Assembly (NCBI RefSeq): GCF_905475395.1
Contig: NC_058339.1
Location: 87,182,520-87,246,519 of the forward strand
DNA length: 64,000 nucleotides
Source: Chrysoperla carnea
Taxonomy: Eukaryota > Arthropoda > Insecta > Neuroptera > Chrysopidae
Reading direction: 5' to 3'
Shown: piece after piece, positions 25,141 through 36,400 of the stretch
How positions within the stretch are numbered: position 1 is the stretch's first letter
How the letters are laid out: every line of letters starts with the position of its first letter
Program-made: the position numbers and the translations under genes
The notes under the pieces: generated by a model
The model's input: only the letters and a program-made list of their open reading frames with translations
Database searches by the model: none
What the model was told of the DNA's origin: nothing

Positions 25141-25404
25141 TTATGGAAAATATAAAAGAAAAAACACAATTGACAATGAAAAGCTAATTATAAATACAAA
25201 AATCAGTATTTCCAAAATTGTTATACAGAAGCGATTACTAATGTTTGACACTTTATCATCGATTTTTTTCATGACGGCGTTGTAATATTCTTTGAATAAA
25301 ATAAAAAAATTTCCTATTAATAAATATGCTTGACGACGATAAAAATGATTGGCTATGGAAGAATAAAGAATTGATATTAGTAAAAATATAAAGATTTCAA
25401 TCAT
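25141..25404 (-). CDS. Doubtful small membrane protein ORF (87 aa)
   Basis: An intact ATG-to-stop frame starting MIEIFIFLLISILYSSIANH, with a hydrophobic N-terminal segment, a central charged part (KKIDDKVSNISNR) and a C-terminal hydrophobic helix running to the last residue (FIISFSLSIVFFLLYFP). That is a tail-anchored layout. It overlaps no repeat. In AT-rich DNA, random frames are rich in Phe/Ile/Leu, so it may be chance. No family is recognised. Confidence 0.25.
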   Translation of the reverse strand: MIEIFIFLLISILYSSIANHFYRRQAYLLIGNFFILFKEYYNAVMKKIDDKVSNISNRFCITILEILIFVFIISFSLSIVFFLLYFP

Positions 25405-25561
25405 TTTTACTGTCTCGTTATTAGTGAATAATTTTCAAATAAATAAAATGTATTTTTTTGTAATTTAATTATTGTAAACTATCTTTAGATATTAAAATTA
25501 TTGTTTTTTTAATTTTGTTAATTTTTTATCCATTCCCGAACAAATAAAAATCAGTAGGTAA

Positions 25562-25652
25562 AACCAATCTGGTGTACCACAGGGAAGTGTTCTGAGCCCA
25601 ACTCATTATTTAATTTATACCACGGATCTACCGGCGTTCTTGAATAATATAT
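25562..25652 (+). mobile_element. Non-LTR retrotransposon reverse-transcriptase fragment
   Basis: The plus-strand reading is SGVPQGSVLSPTHYLIYTTD followed by LPAFLN. This is the conserved RT segment 'GxPQGSxLSPxLFxxYxxDxP' of Jockey/RTE-type LINEs. Only about 90 bp of homology is visible. It may derive from the same LINE family as the fragments at 3602 and 31385. Confidence 0.8.
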
Positions 25653-28124
25653 AATATATTTCACGAACTTTTTTAAAACTCTTTAAAAAACAGGGTTCCA
25701 ATATGCTATCCCATCCCAGGAAACGTGCATTTCTGATCCCTAAACTATCAACTACTACCAATGCAAAAAATCATGCCGATTTTCTGCTCTATGGAAAATT
25801 AAAACAAATCTATTCTACGGAAACCATGCTCTATGCCGTTCGATAGTTTTTGCGTGAAAAAGTAACAAACATCCATCCATGCATCCAAATTTTCACGATT
25901 ATAGTATATATCACATTTAGATAAAGAAATCAACGAAAAAGTCATAAAATAAATCGTATACATTTCAATATAGGCCATTTGCATTTTTAACGGCTTAATA
26001 AGTTGCCTATATTAGAAAAAATAATAAAGATCCAGGTGAGTAGCCGCAGGTGGTTTCATCTAATTCCGAGATAAGTTAAGATCAGTGCACCTAATTAGAA
26101 AATTGGTATACGTGATTAATATCACGAATGGTATATTGTGTCTTGCTTAACAATTTTAGACAACTTACGATCTTGAAATCGCGAATTCCTGTTCGTATTA
26201 GTCAACTTTAGTCAGTACACATAATTTAGTTCGGACATGGAAAGATATTTCTTTAGATTATTATTTGTATCCGATTATGATTGAAAATTATCAAAAGTTT
26301 GAATATTTTAGTGATGAGTTTGTTATAAGACTTCCATAAATTCGATGAAAATTACAATCTAGGTGAATAATATAATACCATTTAGTAAAACAAACATAAT
26401 TATCGTGAAAACGCAATATCAAATGCTAAAATGATGAAAGACATAGACATAATCTCAAAAATTCATGTCCTTACTTCACTCTTAAATTTTTCCAGATTTT
26501 AGTTACCAAAATGAAATAATTTTTGAAGTGAAAACTTCTTTAACGACGTTGTGCACTTTTAGGTAGGGAAAAATGTTATGGGTTCGCGTTACCGACATGC
26601 TGTGCGCGCACCGACATGCTTATAGCAGTATATCTGTATACAGCTGACGTATTGTGTAACATTAATGTTGCGTATATAACAAGTACATTGACATTTATGT
26701 AAATAAAAATACTATCCACAAATCATATGATTGTATATTAATTGCTATTTCAATTGACTTGTATTCATATTTTGTCATAATCTTCTACAGTTAAAAGTAA
26801 TGGATGTTTAATGATGTTTCGCAATTAGGTAAAAACTTTATTTTTATTTTTATACAGGTACAATATTTGAGCATTAAATGCTTATCATTAAAATATTTAG
26901 ATGATAAGATTAATTATTTGCTTTCCATTATTTTAGTTAAGTAGGTAAGCATGATTGTTTTTCTATTAAATATTTAGAAAATTGAAGAATTAAGGAAACA
27001 AAAATTAGGTAAGATATTTGGTTAATATTAACTAGGAGGTTTTTGTAAATTAAGATTGAAAATACCTATTTATTGATTTTATAATTGATTAATTAGATAA
27101 TGCATAATGAAGTTATTGAAGACTATGAAAAGAAAAGATGTAAGTTAAAATCTAAAGTCCCTGGATGAAAAGTCTGTACCAGAGATTTCAACCTCTTTCA
27201 TATTATTCTGGATAATATTAATCAAGAGATCCTATATTATGTACTGATCTTTAGATCTTATATTTTTTTACTGATATTTTATTAATAGTACCTACTGATT
27301 AGTGTTATATTATTATACAAAAGATCCCATCTGAATAAATCTTACACTTGATAAACAGATACAATAGTAATCATGTTTACTCAAAATACCAATATGATTC
27401 TTAATATAATATAAATCCTGTATGTTTAAAAAGAAATAATTAAATACAAAATAACTACCATACCATCAGATATAGATAAATATTACACTTAAGAAAATAT
27501 TTAATTCTGTTATCAATTTACGCTATTTTAACAGAAATTTTAATTACAAAACCCAGACGATACACGTTACCAAAAAAAAGGCCCATATTCGGGAAAATTT
27601 GTATTAAAATTTAAATATGTTTAAATTATTTAGCAAAGTAGTTAATTTACCTATACATTGTACTGGGTGATCCAAGTTAAAACAGCAAGACTTCATCAAA
27701 TGGTAGGTAACGTTAAAATAACGACAGTTTCTCAATACACTTATGGCTAAACAATGTTTTGAAAGAAATAGGACCTATATTTTTGTGAAAATTGCCAAAA
27801 CGCCTGCTTAGAAAAATTGGCCGTTTAATAATTAAGCTAAGAGTGCTTAATTATTTAAGGCTTATGGTGATAAATTGTGAACACCAGCGATTGAGATATG
27901 GTTCATTACTCATTACTTATTGCATTAACAATAGTATTATTATGCAATGCTCCCATGTTTGGGGCATTGTGTTTCAAATTTCCAATTATTCTAAGCAGCC
28001 GTATTGGCAATATTTACAATAATATCCATTAGTGGAATTGTGTTCCTTATTGGGGCTAAACAAAAAAATACCCGACTGACACTTTGTTATAGTTTATTAC
28101 CTTAAAATATGAATTGTATTATCA

Positions 28125-28205
28125 ACGAGGCTGTGGTCTTGTAATTACGGTAGTCGTTTCTTGTACGGAAGGTCATCAAGTCAAAACCCATTCAATCCAA
28201 TCGAT
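28125..28205 (+). repeat. tRNA-like SINE head
   Basis: It reads 'acgaggctgtggtcttgtaa ... ggaaggtcatcaagtcaaaa', with A-box- and B-box-like blocks about 45 bases apart. It matches the reverse complement of 10590-10676 and, more weakly, 5628-5708. It does not fold as a functional tRNA; a SINE family is the best reading. Confidence 0.5.
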
Positions 28206-30423
28206 TTTTGCTTAAATTCTATTTTGTTGAATAATTAATTCTGGTTTTTGGTTTTGAAAATTTCTGATTACTATTCATAGATGGATTTTGACATAAAATT
28301 TGAAAAAAATATTTTACTCTAAACAGTAATTAAAACAAAATTAATTTCTGGTAATTTTCCGATAAACTTAAAAAGACACAAAAACAATTTTATATCTTGA
28401 TGTACTACACATGTATCATTTAAATATACATAACTTGATAAACGGATACATAGTTCCTACCAGGTGTCCCACGACAACTCTTGCTGTTTTATTCTAAAAA
28501 TTTCAATTTCCTATATCTAGAAAAGGACCCCTTCCCGGCTATATTTTTATTTAAAAATTGTCATGATTTTATCCAGTATTAGATGAAGTCCTGATGTTAT
28601 ACTTTAAAAGACCCTGTAAAATTAAATGGGTACTCGATGTTCTAATTTCGATATTTTCTACCTATTTAAAGACATTTCTACAAGAATAGTGAAATAAGTC
28701 GAATTTTTGGCGCAAACGTTAATTTAACATTTTTATAGGATAGAATACGATATAGAAGGTATACCTGTACATAATAATTTTATATTATTTTAAAATATTA
28801 TCTTATCACCAAAGTATTTAATACACTCTTACAATTTTTTTAAAACACTGATAACAGTCACAAAACGTAAAAGATCCACAGGTGAAAAACAATAGGCTAA
28901 CACTTATGAGCTCCTTCGTTTAATTATTATAATTCTTTCTAAATTTATTTAAAAATAGGCCCGGAATTAAAAATTATGAATTAATTTAATAATTTTAATT
29001 AAAAGTGTGTTTTCAATTTTGTTTTTCCTTTTTTCACTTAAATGGAAATTATTGGATCAGTGATTGAATTTATAATTTATTATGTGATTATGTATATCGA
29101 TTTGTTATGGTGTAGTTTAGTTAAATTTTTAAATTCTTCTAAATATTTAAATTTAAAATAATAAAAAATTTTAATTTAATTATGTGTGTTTTAATTTATT
29201 TAATTTAATATATAATAAAAAATATATATATATATTGTAAGTATATACTAATGATATTATTTTAATTTTATTAAACTGTTATCAAAAATTTATCAAAATT
29301 TTAATTAAATACGTTACAATTATAAAATTGATTTTTAATTTTTGTCCAATAAATAATGAATATTGAAAAAACCTATTTTTGGTGATTGTGCATTAACCAT
29401 CTGGCCATTTACGATTGATATTGCTCATTAAAATATAACAAACATTTCATGTAATATGAGAACTTATTTGTTTTTTGAGTTAAACTGACTGCCAGATTCC
29501 AAAAAATGCATATACTTTCGTAGGTACAATGAATTTTTGAACCGACAAGCTTAAAATAGAGCTACGATAATAACAAACTTTGAGTTGATTTCAGTAGGCG
29601 TTTAATAAAATACATTGATATTAAGAAACCATAGTAATTTACAATAGTACTGTTCAAATATATGAACGAACCGTCTACGGTTGCAACCGCGTGTATGATT
29701 GCAATATTGACTGCTTGACGTCATTAATGATTTTCCATATAATGAGATTTACGTGTAAAGATTGTAGGTTCAATTTTTATTAAGGATTAAAATTGTTGAA
29801 CATGAAATACAATTACAAATAATTTTAAAAAGCACTTTTAAATTGACTCGATAATTTGCGTGGTAACGAAATTTTTCTGCGATAACTCAAAAATGAAATA
29901 ATAGAAAGAATTTTAAAATTAATTTTGAAGCAAAAAAGTAATTTCAAATTCATTGAAACAAACGTCAATTTTCTCCTTCTAACTCATACTTCAGGGAAAT
30001 TCTGTAACTCATTTTCCATACTGTTTGGAAAGTTGATATTTTAAAATAATGAGTTCGATTACACGGAAATATTTCTTCATCGTCCGAGTGCCGATATTAT
30101 AGAAATCGAGTTTTTCGATTTTCGAAATTCGTATTTGCTTGCTGTTGATTTGTATTTACTTGCTGTTAAAACAAAGTCAATGACTAAATAATTCGTAAAA
30201 ACAAATGGCAAATAGTGCAACTGTCAATAAATTTATAAATTTAACACCGTAAGGGGTATTAAAATATTTGCCTGCTTATAGACGAATCATTTTAGATCAA
30301 AAAAGGCTAAAATGAAGAATTTGTATGTACCTTAACCTATTGAGCCATTTCTTCAGGAAGGTCCATATATCATATATTTATTTATTAATTATATAGTTAA
30401 CTATTAACTAATATTAATTTTGT

Positions 30424-30508
30424 TACGACGGCGAGAATCGAACCCGCTACCCTATGCATACCGCGGACGGAAATGGTTACTCCTTAACCAACTGGGCTAA
30501 TAGGACGA
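30424..30508 (-). repeat. tRNA-derived pseudogene or SINE head
   Basis: The reverse complement has an excellent A box ('tagcccagttgg') and B box ('gggttcgattct'), spaced for a tRNA with a long middle. The acceptor stem pairs poorly, and the anticodon arm cannot be placed with confidence. It differs from the three other tRNA-like fragments here. RNA polymerase III internal promoter elements appear intact. Confidence 0.55.
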
Positions 30509-31384
30509 CATTCATGGTAGTAACAATTAAGGAAATCATTAGCTTAAAGGCTAAAAATCAATTTTTAATTTTGATTCATATACGTCAATAAAATAATCAT
30601 AAAATTCTTCAGATAATAATTAAAACTACTTATATTTACTTTTATAAAATTTTAAGAAAAATTTGTAATAATTAATTGTTTTAATAGTACATAATTAGAT
30701 AAAAATAATACAATTGTAATCGGTTCGAAACTTTGATAGTATTTTTATAAAAATGCTTGAGAAAATCTAAATTTAAAAAAAAAAAAAAAGAATTTAAAAA
30801 ATGTCTCCACTTCATGTTTATCTATCTAATTGAAAAGGCTTTAAATTATTTTGACCTGTATCGATAATTTTCGAGATATCTAGTAGTTAAGTCAATATTA
30901 AAACATGGTACGTGAGTCTATGAGTAAAATTTTAAAACTTTTAATCAACAAATCCATAAAAATAATACGAAAAAATAAAATAATACAAAATTTTTAAAAT
31001 AGGAAATTTTCAGTATCTCGTAATATCACTGTCTGGTTCAAAAATAATAAAAATCAATTACACAAATCAGAGAAAATTGTATAAAAAGTGGTTGCTTAAA
31101 AGTTATTACATATTTATTGTTTCTAAGTAGCTAAATTCTGAATAAAATTTTATTTATTCTTGTTAAATATTATTATTTGGTATTAAATATCATGTTTCAT
31201 AAATAACTAGCTGATTCCCGCCCGCTTCGCTGGGCACAGTAACCATTTGCATGTGAATCTATACTTCTTTTATTAACAAAATATTTAATTTTGATTTGAT
31301 ATTTATTGTAAATTTTCAAATTTTAAATAGAAAAATATAGTGCCAGTCAATGAATACATAGATTTCCACGTCACCTATGAGGTA

Positions 31385-31770
31385 CTGAGCTTTGACGTCG
31401 GCGGACTTTAGGTCGGAGAAGTCGTCAAAGGCAGGCTTGCTCAAGTAAGTTCATCTCCTCATGTGCAAGAGCTGGGCAGTGACAGAGAAGATGAGACATT
31501 GTCTCCTCGTCCTCACCACTGTGACAGCTCCTGGAGTAGTAGTGATACACTGCCAAGCCTAGGCGTTCAGCATACCTACCGACCATATCTGTATTGTAGT
31601 ACCACAAGTACGTTCCTCCCTCCATCTAAGATTGGTCTTTTTTAAGATATCGTCTTTGAGGAGCAACTTGAAGTTTGCAAATGGAACTCCTGGATATTTA
31701 TTGATGCTTGTGCCCGGCAGCATTTGCCATTTCCAGCAAGCTCGTCGGCTTCACAATTTCCTGGAATGTT
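31385..31770 (-). mobile_element. Non-LTR retrotransposon fragment (RNase H end plus Cys/His tail)
   Basis: Minus-strand readings show PGNCEADELAGNG, the RNase H 'GNExADxLAxxG' motif. A frame change leads to GVPFANFKLLLKDDILKKT, then CRSCHSG...[11 protein letters not shown], the same tail as at 3700-3903. It is therefore a longer copy of the same Jockey-like family, with at least one frameshift and truncations at both ends. Confidence 0.8.
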
Positions 31771-33427
31771 CCTGTGAATAACTCATAATGACGAACATCT
31801 TACAAATTAAAATTTTACTCCCATATTCTAGACCTTTTAAGATTAAAAAGCCCAAATTTTGAAGTTACAAGTTTCTTACTGAAATGGTTTACTGATTTCC
31901 CTTCCAACTTGTCAAAACAAAAATAAGGACTTTATTTTCTAAGAAAACAAGGGAATATGCGACGTTTTCGACTAAATAAAGGTCAGAGAATGAAAATAAA
32001 AAAAGAATTTTTAAACACCTTATCTCCGCATTTTACTAAAAAAATAGCCCGAATTTTAATTTAACACTGTCATTTTTATAGTCTCCTCCAGATAGACGCG
32101 AGAAGTCTCAAAGATACTTTTATTTTTATCTTATCTCAATTTTATCAAATAATTCAATCATTTCAACATAAGAAAAGTGATGAATAATCTGCCTTAAATA
32201 AATATTATAATAATTTTTATATTTTAATATCATATTTTATTTTCATAAATGATATAATTTTTTTACACGAATGTAAGTTACCGAATTTATATGAGTATGA
32301 AAAATTAAGGTAAATTTGTAATAAATTAATAATGATTCATTAAAATTCATTGTCATTTACAATATTTATCATAAAATTTGATAACATTATACCTAGCTAA
32401 TAATAATATACTTATGTTGTTATTTAAACAAGTGTTTGCAGTTAATTACGAAATGTAATTAGAGCAATTTACTTTTATTTGTAAAAAGTTTAATTTTGTG
32501 TTATACTTTTAAAAAAAAGGTATCAAGGCCATATATAAACGTATAATTGTATTAAAAAATTTGCACATAGTATAATTATTATAATTTTTTATATTAGGTA
32601 AATTTCCCGTTCTTTCATTGATAAAATAATTTTCTTCAATGATCAAAAAGATTTTCCACATAATTAAAATATGTATTTACCTTTTAATAAAAATTAAAAA
32701 ATGGGTAGTTAAGAAAACACTCACGTAGCAAAATTATCGATTTACTTTTCTGACACAGTATTTATAGTTTTACAAAAACTGTCCAGTTTTCGAACTTCTA
32801 TTCAGAAGGATTATATCAATCTTCTTTTATGAAGTCAAAAAATCAAATTGAAATATCAAAATCTTACATAATTATATTCGTAATTTTCTCCAAACTAAGC
32901 AACCATCAAGTCCGTTTTATTCTTTTATGTCCTCTTGGCAATTCTTAAATCTTTTTTCTAAAAAATTATTAGAATTTCCCTGTTTCTAACCATTTAAATG
33001 GATGTAAATTTCACAAATGCATTTGTGGATTAGAAATTTTTTATTTTGTGACCAATAAGTTGAAGTTTATTAGCTTTTTATTTGCCCCAACATGTCAAGA
33101 GTTGACGAATTTTAGGGATATTAAATAATGCTTCTATTTTTTTTTTTAAATCTAATTTGACCGAGTTTTTGGCCTTAAAAATTACCAAGTAATTGATCAA
33201 AAGCAAAAATTCCCTTTTGAAATTTGAGTGAAAAATATTTTTAGGACGAAAAATATTTTCAGTTTTCTTTATTTTATTAATGTTTTCAAAAAATAGGACA
33301 AATTCTTTATTTAACAAAAATCAGTATTTTATCAATTTAAGGCTAAAATTAATTTTGAAAATAAGCTTAAGATTAAAATTCTCGAATTTATTGGTTTTAC
33401 CAAAAATCATATTTTAATTTCAGAAAC

Positions 33428-36400
33428 ATGGGCGTGAAACGAATATGGAAATTATTAGTGCGTAGAAAAGTATTAGAAGAGCAAATTGAAACTAGCTCAT
33501 CCGATGACAAACCGCACACATTTTTAGATTTATTTGGATTAGGAATTAACAGTGTATTTGGCATAGGATTTTATTCAATAATTGGATATTTATCGTACCA
33601 TACAGGACCATCAGTTATTATTTCAATAATTATTGCAGCAGCTGCCGCCATATTATCCAGTAAGAATTTAGTCAAATTTAAAACCAATTCTTTTTTATTA
33701 ACTACTTTATTTTGGATTTTAGGTCTGTGTTATGCTGAATTTGGAGTACGGATTCGACAAGGAGGCTCATCGTATATTTTTTCATATGTTACTCTTGGCG
33801 AATGGCTAGCCTTTATTGTGGGGTGGACACTGTTATTAGAATTTATTACGGGTAAAAATAATTTTTTTATTTCATTTCATCCTCTATAAATATTAGTTTA
33901 AAATTAAATTGGATAATTGTTCTTAAATCGTTTAAAATTTCTAACATAGAAGATGCTAAAAAATGCACTTGATGTTTTCACTTGTTTACATTTAAACTTT
34001 TGTTCTATCTCTAAAGATTTACAGGTGGGTCCTACGGACCCAAGACTCAATTGACCTTTGTTACCCAATTACGAACTCGACCTCACTTTTTATGTCCTGA
34101 GCAAGCTGTAAAAATTTAAGCTTGATATCCTCTTTCGTTTTTGAGTTATCGTGTTGACAGACAGGCGGACAAACGGACAGACGGACAACCGAAAATGGAC
34201 TAATTAGGTGATTCTATGGACACCTATACCAAAATTTTTTTCATACCATCAATATTTAATCGTTACAAACTTGGGACTAAACTTAATATACTATGTATAT
34301 TTCATATATACATGGTATAAAAATTATATTTTTATGGTGGAAGTGCAAGGAAATGATAGTTTATAAAACTATCCAGATAAAAATACATATCTTTGACTAT
34401 TCCTAACGCTTCCACATAATGACTAGATTGTTTTTTAACTGGGAAAAAAGTTCACAATGATAGGCAATCACTTCACTGTTTAATTGAGAGTTAACTTGAG
34501 TAAAACCTTTCTTGCGACAAAATGTGTGGCAGTTTATAAATACCACTTTGTACAATTAAATGAAATGTTAATAATAATAATAAACAAAATATAAAACAAA
34601 TAAATAAATTAATTAATTAATAATAATAGTTCATTATTGATTTTAGGTATTGCAAATTTATCTCGTGATATATCTTTTATCATTGATACAATGACAAATG
34701 GAGAAGTATATGATTTCTTTCAAACACAAATATTGACAATTGATATAGAATATTTTTCATCATATATTGATTTTATTGCACTTGGAATTCCAATAATATT
34801 AGCTAGTAGGTACTTATAAATTTTAATTTTATTCTTTAATATGCATAATTAATAAATATATGACTCACTAATTGTTTATCAGTATTCGTTGTAATCGTTA
34901 AATGTTTCAATCTTCAAACGAATTGAAAATTTGTGTATTTTACTTCAATATCTAATTAGTGTAATTACCTGATATTTATCATTATCACAAACAAAGGTTT
35001 TATGATTTTTTTAAATTTAATCATTATCGAAACTCGATAATTGAGTTTATCGATTAAAAGTTGGAACTCAAAAAAGACAATCCATTTCACATGAAAATCC
35101 ATTTCATTTTATGGTTTGTATGTCTTGAGTAAAATTTATCTTGTAAGCTAAATATATTTTGCCTTACAGATTCAAAAAAAATCTCAATTAATTAAATTAA
35201 ATAGGCTCAAAATCATTTTCTAACAAAACTAGTATCAAAAAATTACAAAATTTCAATTTGTTAAACAATTAAATAGGTTTCTATCTAGCTACAGTATTTT
35301 ATATTAATGCTGTAATTGTGTAGCAGACACGTTTTCAAAATGTTGAAAAAAGACAAGCGTTGCAAAAACATAAATTTCTGAGGAAATATACATTCTTATT
35401 AAGCGAGAAAATTTATAAAGTAAGATGGATCGTGTTGCGATTTTTAGGTTCTAGAAGGTATTCGCAAATTGGCGAAAAAAATGGAGCTATTGTTTTTCTA
35501 CTGATGATGGAATTTTGGAAAAATTCGTTCAAATGTTCATCAATCCTAACTAATATAAATTTATATATTTATCTAGCGGTCGCAATTTAATTCCGATTTG
35601 AAGAAAATTTGGTATCAAGAAGGGTTTTGATATTTGAAAGATCAAGTTCGTTAATGTGAAAATTCGACAGATAAACAAGGCTAGAGATGGCGGGGGTTGG
35701 TTTGCGCAAAGTACAAAATTTTGAATTTTTTCAAAATTATAAATATTTTTGTATTTTTTGATCAGTTTTAAGCAAAAAAGTGCTCCTGTGATTTTTTCTC
35801 TAGGCGCTTAGTTTTGGAAATAAAAATTCTTGAAAAATTAAAAATGCAATATTCGATTTTAAGAAAAATCTGTTGTTTTAATCTCAGACGGGGTTCGCTT
35901 AGCTAACGCAGCTCCTGCGCTAGAATTTTTTTTAACTTTGTGAACATTGCAAATTATGGGGAGATCATTTTCCTCGTTTGTGCATTAAAAATAATATAAC
36001 AATAATTAGAAAATTTATTCAAAATTTTTTTTTTATTTCTTTACGTTTCGTTACCATTACAAGGTCTTTAGGTACTCCGTGGAATTTTTTAAACATCGAA
36101 TTTTCATCCCAATTCGTATATTTTACGGGAATATAAATTTTATTTTCAATTGCTTATAATATAGTGCATCACAAAAAATGCATTTTTTAATGCACAAACG
36201 AGGAAAATTATATCCCCATAATTTGCAATGATCACAAAATTTACAAATACCTTCTAGAACCTAATGCAAAAAACCGCATCTCGATACATCTTACTTTATA
36301 AATTTTCGCAGTTTTGACGTTTTTTTGAGTTAAATTTCCTCGTCTATATGGGAAATCGTGCTCTAAATACGATGATCGACGTAGTAAAAATTTACACCAG

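Larger units (their letters stand above)
25660..31380. other. Gene-poor intergenic region between CAT-A and CAT-B
   Basis: AT-rich sequence with no supported coding exon on either strand; all ORFs are short and compositionally biased. Visible contents are the tRNA-like fragments at 28125-28205 and 30424-30508 and a short (TA)n run near 29222-29238. The 5' UTR exon and promoter of CAT-B may lie here, since its first coding exon is preceded by a splice acceptor. Confidence 0.55.

Noticed and set aside
27658..28500. Possible transposon ends ('tactgggtgatcca' and 'taccaggtgtcccac')
   Set aside because: The similarity is short and spacing and orientation are only partly consistent; no internal coding remnant was found.
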